Shown: piece after piece, positions 44,324 through 53,102 of the stretch | Numbering within the stretch: position 1 is the first letter of the stretch | Layout: each line of letters begins with the position of its first letter | Source of the DNA: an uncultured Prevotellaceae bacterium | GTDB lineage: Bacteria; Bacteroidota; Bacteroidia; Bacteroidales; Bacteroidaceae | DNA: 64,000 bases | Assembly: GCA_900315105.1 (NCBI GenBank) | Contig: OMXX01000005.1 | Location: 46,923 to 110,922, forward strand | Direction: 5' to 3' | Made by a program: the position numbers and the translations under genes | The notes under the pieces: model-generated | Told to the model about the DNA's origin: nothing | Databases searched by the model: none | Seen by the model: only the letters and a program-made list of their open reading frames with translations

Positions 44324-44355
44324 CAAAATTAATTCATTTTCTGCATACTTGCAAA
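44324..44355 (-). promoter_or_regulatory. Promoter of the lipoprotein gene
   Basis: Minus strand TTTG (44352-44355), 20-bp spacer, TAATTTTG (44324-44331); core and spacer (caagtatgcagaaaa) nearly identical to the map promoter. Confidence 0.85.
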
Positions 44356-44456
44356 TAAAACGCAGGAAATATTTGTTTTCTTACCAAGTAAGAAGTGTAT
44401 AGCTCCGTTGATCCATACATCAAAGAATCTTCTCCTTAATTTATTGCGTGATTTTT

Positions 44457-45071
44457 TTAATGTGCAATGACTGGAGCCCTTCTTTTGGGCCTTTTTCTCG
44501 GAAAGTATCTTTCGTTTATATCGACCAAATTTACATCATTCTCATAAAAATCTGGAAGGTCACATTCTTGCCATGAACCATCTCTACGTTCTATAAGTTG
44601 TCTTCGCCCATTCTTTTCAACAAGATAGGTAGAACTGGGAAAGCTATAGCAAATATATATATTATCAACTTTTACACTATCAAGATAATCGAATAGCATA
44701 TCCATTATGCTGCTATTCCTGTAACCACAATATATTTTCTTCGTAGAGTCTAAACCTCTCAACCACCATATTCCATTAGTTGTTTTAACTAAAATCTTGT
44801 CAATAACCAAATGCTCATAATCCATGAGAGAGTCAATTTCAGAGTAAGAAGTCGGAATCTTAGAGAATTGGATTTTCCAATACTCTTTTTTTGAAGAAAA
44901 CCTATAAATAGGATGTACGCTTATAACAGAATCTCGATGGAAATCAGGTAAATACTTGTCTGCCTGTTTAAGCCATTTCTCGACTTTTTTATCGCCGAAC
45001 TTGTTTGTTTGCGAAAATGCAGAATTACTTACAAACATTGAAATAAAGATAACAATTAGAAATCTCATCAT
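44457..45071 (-). CDS. Small secreted protein, third member of the unnamed family
   Basis: 204 residues with a signal peptide (RFLIVIFISMFVSNSAFSQ). Shares KYLPDFHRDSVISVHPIYRF, DKILVKTTNGIWWLRG, VKVDNIYICY and LVEKNGRRQLIERR...DLPDFYE with the protein at 21702, and shorter blocks with 21260. It is 22 kb from the other two and has its own promoter (45134-45164). Function unknown; predicted extracytoplasmic. Confidence 0.75.
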   Translation of the reverse strand: MMRFLIVIFISMFVSNSAFSQTNKFGDKKVEKWLKQADKYLPDFHRDSVISVHPIYRFSSKKEYWKIQFSKIPTSYSEIDSLMDYEHLVIDKILVKTTNGIWWLRGLDSTKKIYCGYRNSSIMDMLFDYLDSVKVDNIYICYSFPSSTYLVEKNGRRQLIERRDGSWQECDLPDFYENDVNLVDINERYFPRKRPKRRAPVIAH

Positions 45072-45133
45072 AGTGTTTATTTTACAAATCGTTAATTAAT
45101 TGTTAGAATCGTAGAATAATTACATTCTGCGCG

Positions 45134-45164
45134 CAAAAGTAATCAAAATTTTCAATATCACAAA
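45134..45164 (-). promoter_or_regulatory. Promoter of the 44457-45071 gene
   Basis: Minus strand TTTG (45161-45164), 19-bp spacer, TACTTTTG (45134-45141). Confidence 0.8.
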
Positions 45165-45262
45165 GAAAAAACACAAGAAAATCAAGGATGATATAAGCTC
45201 ATGCCTTTAATGGTATTCCTATCTGACAAGGAAGTAAATCCGATTAAAATACATATAAATCA

Positions 45263-45350
45263 CAATACAAATACCATAATAATACAATAGTTTATGGTAT
45301 TATAATGGTATTATTATGGTAATATAATGGTATTATAATGGTATTATCAT
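45263..45350. repeat. AT-rich tandem repeats (aatggtattat units) upstream of rnpB
   Basis: At least five copies of an 11-bp-like unit (tggtattataa, tggtattatta, tggtaatataa, tggtattataa, tggtattatca), preceded by an inverted ataccataataatac. They fill the non-coding space between the secreted protein gene and rnpB. Confidence 0.85.
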
Positions 45351-45414
45351 CGGAGGAATATCGGACTATCAACGAACTGAGAGCGGACGAATATAGAAAT
45401 TATTTGCCCTTTGA

Positions 45415-45446
45415 TTTGGATAATCAGAAAAATAATAGTACCTTTG
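45415..45446 (+). promoter_or_regulatory. Promoter of rnpB
   Basis: TTTG (45415-45418), 20-bp spacer, TACCTTTG (45439-45446). Confidence 0.85.
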
Positions 45447-45451
45447 CAGTC

Positions 45452-45893
45452 AGATATTTAGACAGCAGCGCCCCGGCTTTGTCGCTGGTCCATTATCACT
45501 TGTGACTTGGGCGAGAGGAAAGTCCGGGCAGCATAGAGCGCTCCGCTCCCGAAAATAGGAGTTACCGGTGACGGTAAGATCGGACAGAAGAGAATGACTG
45601 CATCTCTCGGCTTTAGCCCTAACTCGTTTATCGCCATTGCCGTGGAGGTGTCAAGGTGAGAAGGTGAGGTAAGAGCTCACCAGGCCGGTGGTGACATCGG
45701 TGCTGTGTCTTCCGGAGGCTGCAAGTTCGCGTATACCATCGTCAGAGGGTTGCTCGCCCGATGTCATCCGACTACGGTGGAGGGTAGAACGCTTGAGCCT
45801 GGGGGTAACCTCAGGACTAGATAAATGACAAGGCACACCGCTTGCCGAGAGGCTTGCGGATGTACAGAACCCGGCTTATAGGGACGCTGCTTT
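45452..45893 (+). ncRNA. rnpB: RNase P RNA, bacterial type A
   Basis: The universal core is easy to see: GAGGAAAGTCCGGGC at 45514-45528 near the 5' end and AGAACCCGGCTTATAGG at 45866-45882 near the 3' end. P1 can be formed by agcagcg (near 45464) and cgctgct (near 45885). Between them are GAAAATAGGAG..., the P8-P12 region and gccg-rich helices. The ribozyme removes 5' leaders from pre-tRNAs. The exact ends are estimates from the promoter and the P1 helix. About 440 nt, longer than the E. coli RNA because of extra helices in the specificity domain. Confidence 0.96.
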
Positions 45894-45897
45894 CTTT

Positions 45898-45930
45898 GAC
45901 CCACCCTAACCCTCCCCAAGGGAGGGAACT
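45898..45930. repeat. Class III palindromic repeat after rnpB
   Basis: gacccaccctaaccctcccc followed by aagggagggaac, same family as 2565-2597 and 2655-2714. Immediately follows the RNase P RNA. Confidence 0.7.
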
Positions 45931-45943
45931 TTATATAGTAATG

Positions 45944-46009
45944 AACGCTAAGACGCAAAGACACAAAGGAAAGGAAAAATCAGCTTTGCGTCTCTGTGTC
46001 TTTGCGTTT
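45944..46009. repeat. Inverted acgcaaagacacaaag repeat before the YihY-like gene
   Basis: acgcaaagacacaaag and ctttgtgtctttgcgt-type arms face each other over 66 bp. Related acgcgaagacacagag hairpins occur after htpG (49667-49713) and after the next barrel gene (50464-50515). Confidence 0.8.
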
Positions 46010-46025
46010 AAAATATTATGGAACA

Positions 46026-47282
46026 ATGAAAAATCCTTTTGTCACAAGATCTCTTAGCCTAAAGTCTATTAAGGAAATATTGATATCGCTCTATAATGAC
46101 TTTATGGCAAAGCGCGTTCTGGCTTCTGCAAGTCGGTTGACATACTCAACCTTGCTTGCTACTGTGCCTATCCTTGCGGTCGTCTTTGCCATAGCACGAG
46201 GTTTCGGCTATAATATCTACATAGAGGAGTGGTTTCGCGATTTGCTCAAGGCTCAGCCGGATGTATCGGAGATAATAATAGGGTTTGTCAATTCATACCT
46301 TATTAATACAAAGAAAGGCGTGTTCCTCGGCATTGGACTTCTTTTCATGCTTGGAACGGTCCTGATGCTGATTAGTACGATAGAAGAGACTTTCAACGAT
46401 ATATGGCTTGTGCGGAAGCCTCGTTCCATGTTCCGTACCTTTACCGACTATATGGCTCTGCTTTTCGCATTCCCTATAGTTATTGTGACGATATCGGGTT
46501 TGAGTATCTGGATGCAGGCATTCAACCGTCACCTTATAGATATAACGATTATAGGTCCGTTGATGAAGTTCTTCATAGAACTCATCCCTTATGTGGTTAT
46601 GTCGGCTGTATTTGTGGCTCTGTATGTCTTTATGCCGAATACCAAGGTGAAATTTCGTTCAGCCCTATGGCCGGGTATTGCCGCTGGTATTGCTATGCAA
46701 CTGTTCCAGCTCATATATATCAACTCCCAGATATGGGTGAGCAATTACAACGCTATCTATGGTTCATTTGCTGTTATCCCTCTCTTCATGCTGTGGATGC
46801 AAATCTCATGGACAATTATTCTTGTGGGTGCGGAGCTATCCTATACTGTTCAGAATCATGATGACTTCCTTTCAAATAATTCACAGGCGGACTTGTCATA
46901 CAAGGCAAGGATGACGCTGTCAATAAAGATAATGTCTATTGTCTGCAAACGCTTTTCTGAAGGCAAGCTGGCTTATAGTTCCATGCAGTTGAAAGAGCAG
47001 CTTGGAATTTCTATGCGAGTATTGTCGAAACTCCTCTATGACCTTCAGCAGATACATTTCCTTGCAGAGATAATGCACGATGACAAAGGCGAGGAAGTGC
47101 TCTATCAACCGGCAGAAGCCCTTAATATCCTCACCATAGGCGAATTACATTCACGCCTTTCAAAGCTCGGTACAAACGTAGATTCCGACATCTTGTCAGC
47201 ATCAAAAGAGTGGGAGTCTGCCATTTTGCTATATGATGAATATCTTGATAAAGCAAGGGGAATTGAGTTGAAGAAGTTATAA
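46026..47282 (+). CDS. YihY/UPF0761-family membrane protein
   Basis: 418 residues from MKNPFVTRSLSL; the 10-codon in-frame extension falls in the repeat upstream. About six TM segments (LLATVPILAVVFAIARGF; VFLGIGLLFMLGTVLMLIST; MALLFAFPIVIVTISGLSIW; ALWPGIAAGIAMQLFQLIYI; AVIPLFMLWMQISWTIILVGAEL) match the YihY (virul_fac_BrkB) family. The ~130-residue cytoplasmic tail has a winged-helix-like look (QLKEQLGISMRVLSKLLYDL). Often misnamed ribonuclease BN; true function unknown. Confidence 0.9.
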   Translation: MKNPFVTRSLSLKSIKEILISLYNDFMAKRVLASASRLTYSTLLATVPILAVVFAIARGFGYNIYIEEWFRDLLKAQPDVSEIIIGFVNSYLINTKKGVFLGIGLLFMLGTVLMLISTIEETFNDIWLVRKPRSMFRTFTDYMALLFAFPIVIVTISGLSIWMQAFNRHLIDITIIGPLMKFFIELIPYVVMSAVFVALYVFMPNTKVKFRSALWPGIAAGIAMQLFQLIYINSQIWVSNYNAIYGSFAVIPLFMLWMQISWTIILVGAELSYTVQNHDDFLSNNSQADLSYKARMTLSIKIMSIVCKRFSEGKLAYSSMQLKEQLGISMRVLSKLLYDLQQIHFLAEIMHDDKGEEVLYQPAEALNILTIGELHSRLSKLGTNVDSDILSASKEWESAILLYDEYLDKARGIELKKL

Positions 47283-47293
47283 GGGGGAACTAC

Positions 47294-47332
47294 GGCCTCT
47301 CCCCCCGCCCTCCCCCGTAGGGAGGGAGCCGA
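47294..47332 (+). repeat. Class I palindrome after the YihY-like gene
   Basis: Runs from ggcctctccccccgccctcc through cgtagggagggagccga, 12 bp after the stop codon. Partner is 47511-47552. Between them (47333-47510) I see no gene. Confidence 0.93.
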
Positions 47333-47510
47333 TTCGTGAAATGGGGATAGGCTGTGATTTTCCATTTTTTCATTTTTCACTTTTCATTTTTCATTTATAT
47401 TTTGGCACACCTTTTGTTTTACGCATAGCAAATAAATAAAAATATTAACACATCATCGTTTTTATGGCTTTAGCCGGCTCTAAATATCCTTTAGAGGAAT
47501 GCCTTTAAGC

Positions 47511-47552
47511 GCTCCGGCTCCCTCCCTACGGGGGAGGGCGGGGGGAGAGGCC
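47511..47552 (-). repeat. Class I palindrome upstream of htpG
   Basis: Runs from gctccggctccctccctac through gggagggcggggggagaggcc, 34 bp before the htpG ATG, within its leader. Confidence 0.93.
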
Positions 47553-47585
47553 GAAGCCTTGCGATGTTTATTCATTATATTTACT

Positions 47586-49646
47586 ATGCAAAAAGGTAAC
47601 ATCGGGGTTACAACCGAGAACATCTTCCCCGTTATCAAAAAGTTCTTGTACAGTGATCATGAGATTTTCCTTCGTGAGATGATTTCAAATGCCGTTGACG
47701 CTACACAGAAGCTCAAGACATTGGCTGAGCGTGGTGAGTTCAAGGGCGAACTTGGTGACCTTACCGTTCACGTATCTCTCGACAAGGAGGCTGGCACTCT
47801 CACTATCTCCGACCGTGGTATTGGTATGACAGAGGAGGAGATTGACCGCTATATCAATCAGATTGCATTCTCAGGCGTAACAGACTTCCTCGAGAAATAC
47901 AAGGACAACGCAAATGCCATCATCGGTCATTTCGGTCTTGGCTTCTACTCTTCATTCATGGTTTCTGATCGTGTGGATATCATCACACGTTCATATAAGG
48001 ACGGAGCAAAGGCCCTGAAGTGGACTTGCGACGGTAGTCCTGAGTTCGAGATTTCAGATGCTGAGCGCGACAGCCGTGGTACAGACATCGTTCTCCATAT
48101 CTCTGATGATTGCAAGGAGTTCCTTGAGAAGTCAAAGATTGAGTCTCTCTTGAACAAATACTGCAAGTTCATGGCAATACCTGTTGCCTTTGGCAAGAAG
48201 CAGGAGTGGAGTTCAGAGAAGAAGGAGATGGTTGATACCGACAAGGACAACCTTATTAATGATGTAGAGCCACTCTGGACAAAAGCCCCATCTTCACTCA
48301 AGGACGAGGACTACAAGTCATTCTATCGTACACTCTATCCTATGCAGGATGAGCCTCTGTTCTGGATTCACCTCAACGTGGACTTCCCATTCCACCTCAC
48401 AGGTATCCTCTATTTCCCACGCATACAGAGCAATATCGACCTTCAGCGCAACAAGATTCAGCTCTATTGCAATCAGGTGTTCGTAACTGATCAGGTTGAG
48501 GGTATCGTGCCTGACTTCCTCACACTCCTTCATGGTGTTATCGATTCTCCAGATATTCCATTGAACGTAAGCCGTTCTTATCTCCAGAGCGATGCTAACG
48601 TGAAGAAGATCTCAACATACATCACAAAGAAGGTGGCTGACCGTCTCAACGGTATCTTCAAGAACGACCGCAAGGACTATGAGGAGAAGTGGGATAAGCT
48701 CAAGATCTTCATCAACTACGGAATGCTGACCGACGAGTCTTTCTATGATCGTGCAAAGGACTTCTCTCTCTTCAAGGACACAGAAGGCAAGTACTTCACA
48801 TTCGAGGAGTACAAGACTCTCATCAAGGACAACCAGACCGACAAGGACGGCAACCTCATCTACCTCTACGCTAATAATAAGGAGGAACAGTATTCATACA
48901 TCGAGGCTGCAAAGGCAAAGGGATATTCTGTTCTCTTGCTCGATGGCGAGCTTGACACTCCTACAATCAATATGTTTGAGCAGAAGTTCGAGAAGTCTCG
49001 CTTCACACGTGTTGATGGCGATATCATCGACCGCCTTATTGTCAAGGACGAGGTTAAGAAGGTTGATTTCTCTGAGGAAGAGGTTGCAAACATCTCTGAG
49101 GTGTTTAAGTCACAGATGCCTGCAATCGAGAAGACCGACTTTATGGTACAGGTTCAGGCACTTGGAGCAGAGGCTGCCCCAGTAATGTTCACCCAGAACG
49201 AGTATATGCGTCGTATGAAGGACGCAAGCCGTTTCCAGAGCGGTATGGGCTTCTATGGTCAGATGCCAGACTCATACACCCTCGTGCTCAACTCTGACCA
49301 CGCTGTTGTTAAGGCTATCCTTGCTGATACCAACGCTAATACAGCAGAGGCTCTCAAGCCTATCCTTGCTGAAATCAAGGGACTTGAGGCTCGTAAGATG
49401 GTTCTTGAGGCTGAGCAGAAGGATAAGAAGGCAGACGAGATTACCGAGGAACAGAAGAAGGACCTCGAGGAAACACGCAACAACATTACTGCTGAGCAGA
49501 AGAAGAAGTCTGACGTTCTCGCCGGCTATGCTTCTAAGAACGACAAGGTTCACCAGCTTATCGACATCGCCCTCCTTCAGAATGGTATGTTGAAGGGAGC
49601 TGCTCTCGACAAGTTCCTCAAGCGTACAGTAAGTCTCTTGGGATAA
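47586..49646 (+). CDS. htpG: Chaperone protein HtpG (Hsp90)
   Basis: 686 residues from MQKGNIGVTTENIFP. The longer reading frame upstream would translate the palindrome (APSLRGRAGGEAE) and is not needed. The GHKL ATPase motifs are REMISNAVDATQKL, ISDRGIGMTEEEI and GHFGLGFYSSFMV within the first 130 residues; the middle and C-terminal dimerisation regions follow. The protein is about 55 residues longer than E. coli HtpG, with a Lys/Glu-rich stretch (AEQKDKKADEITEEQKKDL) near the end. Codon use is strongly biased as in glyA, indicating high expression. It refolds client proteins in the cytoplasm. Confidence 0.97.
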   Translation: MQKGNIGVTTENIFPVIKKFLYSDHEIFLREMISNAVDATQKLKTLAERGEFKGELGDLTVHVSLDKEAGTLTISDRGIGMTEEEIDRYINQIAFSGVTDFLEKYKDNANAIIGHFGLGFYSSFMVSDRVDIITRSYKDGAKALKWTCDGSPEFEISDAERDSRGTDIVLHISDDCKEFLEKSKIESLLNKYCKFMAIPVAFGKKQEWSSEKKEMVDTDKDNLINDVEPLWTKAPSSLKDEDYKSFYRTLYPMQDEPLFWIHLNVDFPFHLTGILYFPRIQSNIDLQRNKIQLYCNQVFVTDQVEGIVPDFLTLLHGVIDSPDIPLNVSRSYLQSDANVKKISTYITKKVADRLNGIFKNDRKDYEEKWDKLKIFINYGMLTDESFYDRAKDFSLFKDTEGKYFTFEEYKTLIKDNQTDKDGNLIYLYANNKEEQYSYIEAAKAKGYSVLLLDGELDTPTINMFEQKFEKSRFTRVDGDIIDRLIVKDEVKKVDFSEEEVANISEVFKSQMPAIEKTDFMVQVQALGAEAAPVMFTQNEYMRRMKDASRFQSGMGFYGQMPDSYTLVLNSDHAVVKAILADTNANTAEALKPILAEIKGLEARKMVLEAEQKDKKADEITEEQKKDLEETRNNITAEQKKKSDVLAGYASKNDKVHQLIDIALLQNGMLKGAALDKFLKRTVSLLG

Positions 49647-49666
49647 ACCACATAAATAACATATAA

Positions 49667-49713
49667 ACGCGAAGGCGCGAAGACACAGAGTTTAAAAGCT
49701 CATGCCTTCGCGT
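49667..49713 (+). terminator. Hairpin after htpG
   Basis: acgcgaaggc pairs with gccttcgcgt, followed by ctttttg. Contains the cgcgaagacacagag motif of the family at 45944 and 50464. Confidence 0.8.
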
Positions 49714-49778
49714 CTTTTTGTTTTGTATTGGTAAAAACGGTATTATATTATTTTTTTTGAAAAAAAATGACAATAATT

Positions 49779-49809
49779 TTTGTGATATCAATGTCATTTA
49801 GTATCTTTG
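49779..49809 (+). promoter_or_regulatory. Promoter of the 49864 barrel gene
   Basis: TTTG (49779-49782), 19-bp spacer, TATCTTTG (49802-49809). Confidence 0.83.
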
Positions 49810-49863
49810 CATCCAGATAATGAAGATGAAAAAGTTTAAACAAAGAATATTATATTTAAGAAA

Positions 49864-50415
49864 ATGAAAAAGACCAAGATTTTATTATCTCTACTGATTG
49901 CTTTAGGCATAAATAGTGCTATGGCACAGGATCGTGCTGTAAAAAATGTATCATTGGAGCTTATGGGTGCTCATACTGTAATGGGTGTGAACTTTGATTC
50001 TCGACTAAAAGGCAACAATGGCTTAGGTTTTCGCGTAGGTGTAAGCATTGTAAGAGATGGTCTTACCGATTATGAAGATGTGAAGGGATTTGCGGTTCCT
50101 GTGGAATTAAATTACCTTATTGGAGAGAAAAATCATCATTTAGAACTGGGCGCAGGTGTGAGCCTGGGATCTTGCAAATTTGGCTATTCTAATACCAATC
50201 AGATATATGCAGGAGATCGTTATATTAATATGACAAATCGATGGGATGAGAATAGATTAGCATATTTCATCTTTGGAAATATTGGCTATCGTTATCAACG
50301 TCCAAGAGGATTTGTTGCCCGAGTAGGTTTAACCCCTTCATTTAATTTTGGTGGCGAGAATGGATTTGACAGACCGTTCTTCTATCCATACGTCGGTCTC
50401 GGTTGGTCATTCTAA
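49864..50415 (+). CDS. Outer-membrane beta-barrel protein, small
   Basis: 183 residues with a signal peptide (MKKTKILLSLLIALGINSAMA). The mature protein shows alternating strand pattern (KNVSLELMGAHTVMGVNF; GLGFRVGVSIV; FAVPVELNYLIG; HHLELGAGVSLG; ARVGLTPSFNFGG) and ends with FYPYVGLGWSF, an aromatic C-terminal residue as in barrel proteins. About eight strands fit an OmpX/OmpA-like size. No family name recognised. It has its own promoter and a terminator hairpin (50464-50515). Confidence 0.78.
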   Translation: MKKTKILLSLLIALGINSAMAQDRAVKNVSLELMGAHTVMGVNFDSRLKGNNGLGFRVGVSIVRDGLTDYEDVKGFAVPVELNYLIGEKNHHLELGAGVSLGSCKFGYSNTNQIYAGDRYINMTNRWDENRLAYFIFGNIGYRYQRPRGFVARVGLTPSFNFGGENGFDRPFFYPYVGLGWSF

Positions 50416-50463
50416 AGGAGATTGTGATTGTTGCAATCTGGCGAGGTCGCATTAATTGAATGT

Positions 50464-50515
50464 GAAAGACGCGAAGACACAGAGTTTTATCTCTTTTGTC
50501 TTTGCGCCTTTTTTG
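50464..50515 (+). terminator. Hairpin after the small barrel gene
   Basis: gacgcgaagacacagag faces ctcttttgtctttgcgcc and is followed by tttttt. Imperfect stem. The remainder up to 50670 holds gatgagccttcgctaatcc-like repeat fragments and no visible gene. Confidence 0.7.
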
Positions 50516-50670
50516 TTAATTCAATAATTTTGAAAAGGAACAAGGATCGATGAGCCTTCGCTAATCCTTCGCTCTTCCTTCGTTCATCCTATAGTTAATA
50601 ATAAGGTGTAGATAGGAGGAACAAGGGATTCACAACGGACTTACATGGGAGTTACTTGGGAACTTCACCC

Positions 50671-51441
50671 TTAGAATACGGTTAGGCGCAAGGTTAGGGT
50701 ATGGTATAAACTTTTACTTGGCAGATGGTCGCCCATCTTCTGGTCAAATACCTTGCTGTGTCGAGAGCCCATGAACATATCAAAAGTGCCAATACCATAC
50801 ATGAGTGTGAATCGGCTCTTCTCGCCATTCTCGTTGAAGTCGTAATATAATCCCGCCTCGGCAAATAGTCCTGGCTGAAAAGCATCATACACATGCTTGT
50901 TCTTTGATTCTGTTGCTTCTGAAAATTGATGATAATAAGAGTCGTCATAGAAGGTTATTGGGGTTCGACTAACCTCAAATTGCTCATAGGGTATTGGACT
51001 TAGCATTACCGTACCGCCTATAGCTATACCTGCTCGCTTTATTATTGGCAGAATATAAGTGGCAGATGCAACAAGGTCAAATTGCCTTCTCCAATTAGAT
51101 TCTCCGTCATCATCAGTTCCTTTTTCGTAAGTGTAATGATATCCTTGATCGTGCCAGCTTTCGGAATACCCATCCCAATAGAGCATTCGAAAACCTAAAC
51201 CGACATTAAAATTGGTGTTAAACCGATAACTACCTTGCAAGCCCCATCCACCTATAACTTGACTTGAATAGCCATTAAACAGAACAGAACCGTCAATACA
51301 AACGCCCCACCTCGTCAGTTTGCGCTTCGGCTTTACCTTTACCTCTGATTCCTCTGTACTATCCGCAAAATCCTGTGCCGTAGCGGTCATTATTCCGCCA
51401 AGCAAGAGGACTATGGTCATAATAATGTTTTTTGTCTTCAT
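50671..51441 (-). CDS. Outer-membrane beta-barrel protein
   Basis: 256 residues from MKTKNIIMTIVLLLGG; the signal peptide ends near TATAQ. The strand pattern (RWGVCIDGSVLFNGYSSQ; GLQGSYRFNTNFNVGLGFRM; DLVASATYILPIIKRAGIAIGG; GLFAEAGLYYDFN; SRFTLMYGIGTF) and the terminal YHTLTLRLTVF support a barrel of ten or more strands. No family recognised. The promoter at 51466-51496 places the start of transcription about 18 bases from this ATG, so the upstream in-frame ATG at 51468 is excluded. Confidence 0.77.
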   Translation of the reverse strand: MKTKNIIMTIVLLLGGIMTATAQDFADSTEESEVKVKPKRKLTRWGVCIDGSVLFNGYSSQVIGGWGLQGSYRFNTNFNVGLGFRMLYWDGYSESWHDQGYHYTYEKGTDDDGESNWRRQFDLVASATYILPIIKRAGIAIGGTVMLSPIPYEQFEVSRTPITFYDDSYYHQFSEATESKNKHVYDAFQPGLFAEAGLYYDFNENGEKSRFTLMYGIGTFDMFMGSRHSKVFDQKMGDHLPSKSLYHTLTLRLTVF

Positions 51442-51465
51442 GTTCAAAAATGATGATTTTCGATA

Positions 51466-51496
51466 CAAAGGTAGTGAAACCTGTATGGTGGTACAA
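51466..51496 (-). promoter_or_regulatory. Promoter of the 50671 barrel gene
   Basis: Minus strand TTG (51494-51496), 20-bp spacer, TACCTTTG (51466-51473). Confidence 0.8.
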
Positions 51497-51705
51497 GGAG
51501 ATTCCCCTAAAAACAGATAGGGAATCCCCCATTGTGGTATGAGAATTTTGTGTAACTCCCATTTATATGATGATTAGATGGATTTTTTGTCAATAAAATA
51601 TGTTAGTGCAAGGAAATGATAAAAAAAGCAAAGTTAATATGGTTGAATCACATTAATTTTGCACCCAGAAATCATAACATAACTAAAACTGTGTATTTTT
51701 GCATT

Positions 51706-52905
51706 ATGAGAAGACTACTAACGCTACCCGTTGTAGTATTGTGTTTGTTGGTTCTTGCGGATATTCCTGTAAGTGCAGCAAAGCCTTTGCCTCGACAGCA
51801 GCTCATAAACCGCTTGGCAAAGATACAGCAGAAAGGCTATATGTACGGTCATCAGGATGATCCTTTCTATGGCATTACGTGGGATTGGGATGATAACCGC
51901 TCAGATACATACGACCTTGTAGGCGACTATCCCGGAGTGATGGGCTTCGACCTCGGAGGTCTTGAGGTGGGTGATGATAAGAATCTCGACTCTGTGCCTT
52001 TCACCCGTATTCGTCAGGAGATTATCCGTCAGCATGAGCGTGGTGGAATAGTGACAATCTCATGGCATCCTCGTAATCCGTTGCTCGGTACTACGGCTTG
52101 GATAGAGAAGGACTTAACGGCATACAACGAGGCTGTTACTGCCTTGAAAAAGATAGGACGTGAGGATCTCGTTTCGCAGATAGACAATCCAAAGAATACG
52201 GTGAAATCTCTCCTTCTTGGTGGAAAGATGGCCGATAAGTTTCAGCTTTGGCTTAAGCGGATTTCTGATTTCCTTGTAACCTTAAAAGACCAAAAAGGTA
52301 ATCAGGTGCCGATAATCTTCCGCCCTTGGCATGAGAATAACGGAAACTGGTTCTGGTGGGGACTGGCAAACTGTTCGGATGAAGAGTTTCATGCTCTTTG
52401 GAATCTCACTCAGGACTATATTAATGGGGTGGAGGTTTCCGCCAACACCCAACACCCATCATCCAACACCCTAAAAGACTATATAGTATGGTCTTATTCT
52501 CCAAACCTTCAGGGCAACTGGACAGAGGAAAAATGGATGGTTCGTTATCCTGGTGATGACCGGGTGGATCTTATAGGTGAGGATGCTTACCAATGGGGTA
52601 GTGAGGCGGACTTCAAGGCTCAGCTTGACAAAGACCTTCAGCTGATAACAGATATCGCAAAGAAGCATGGAAAGCTTATCGCCATGACCGAGTGCGGTTA
52701 TCAGAATTCGCCTGATGCTACTTGGTGGCAACGTGTTTTCAAGCCTGTTATCGAGAAATATCCAATTTGCTATTTCCTTCCTTGGCGCAATTACTCTAAG
52801 GAGCACTTCGGAGCTTCGAAGGATGCAAAGACTGCCGATGATTTCAAGGCATGGGCAAAAGGAAAGAACTTGTTGTTTGTGAAAGATATACTTGGAATAA
52901 AGTAG
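51706..52905 (+). CDS. GH26 endo-beta-1,4-mannanase
   Basis: 399 residues from MRRLLTLPVVVLC. A signal peptide (to about PVSAA) sends it out of the cytoplasm; there is no lipobox, so it is periplasmic or released. GH26 motifs: acid/base Glu210 in FRPWHENNGNWFWW and nucleophile Glu329 in AMTECGYQ, with HISWHP-like SWHPRNP before them. It cuts mannan backbones to mannobiose, as described for the B. fragilis homologue in the mannosylglucose pathway (from memory). A TAATTTTG box at 51654-51661 lies 45 bp upstream. The in-frame ATG at 51616 precedes this box and is rejected. First gene of the mannan cluster. Confidence 0.93.
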   Translation: MRRLLTLPVVVLCLLVLADIPVSAAKPLPRQQLINRLAKIQQKGYMYGHQDDPFYGITWDWDDNRSDTYDLVGDYPGVMGFDLGGLEVGDDKNLDSVPFTRIRQEIIRQHERGGIVTISWHPRNPLLGTTAWIEKDLTAYNEAVTALKKIGREDLVSQIDNPKNTVKSLLLGGKMADKFQLWLKRISDFLVTLKDQKGNQVPIIFRPWHENNGNWFWWGLANCSDEEFHALWNLTQDYINGVEVSANTQHPSSNTLKDYIVWSYSPNLQGNWTEEKWMVRYPGDDRVDLIGEDAYQWGSEADFKAQLDKDLQLITDIAKKHGKLIAMTECGYQNSPDATWWQRVFKPVIEKYPICYFLPWRNYSKEHFGASKDAKTADDFKAWAKGKNLLFVKDILGIK

Positions 52906-52953
52906 ATAGTGTAAAGATTAAAGTTGATAGTGAAAAGATATAAATAGTGCAAT

Positions 52954-53046
52954 GGCCCCAGCCCCCGTGTTCTCTTTCTTGACTTTACTTATTTTATCGC
53001 AGATTTATGCGATGTTTCCCCACATCATCATTTAGGGGGCGGGGCT
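52954..53046. repeat. Inverted GC-rich pair between GH26 and GH130
   Basis: ggccccagccccc at 52954-52966 faces gggggcggggct at 53035-53046. Same bracketing placement as the class I elements but a divergent sequence. Also contains a small hairpin tcgcagatttatgcga. Confidence 0.65.
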
Positions 53047-53102
53047 GTTGACTATTTGGAATAAGATAGATATAATAAGGCTGAAAAGCCCTCAATATAA
53101 TA

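Noticed and set aside
45651..45964. Short frames on the minus strand within rnpB
   Set aside because: They overlap the RNase P RNA and the repeat behind it; no evidence of translation.
47499..47585. N-terminal extension of HtpG translating a palindrome
   Set aside because: HtpG homologues start at MQKGNIGV; nothing requires the extension, unlike the cases where the only start lies upstream of the element.
49864..51441. SusC/SusD-like pair for the mannan locus
   Set aside because: The two barrel proteins here are far too small for SusC, lack TonB-box or plug features, and have their own promoters on opposite strands.
51616..51705. Upstream start of the GH26 gene
   Set aside because: It precedes the probable -7 box at 51654-51661 and would place a non-signal stretch before the clear signal peptide starting at 51706.
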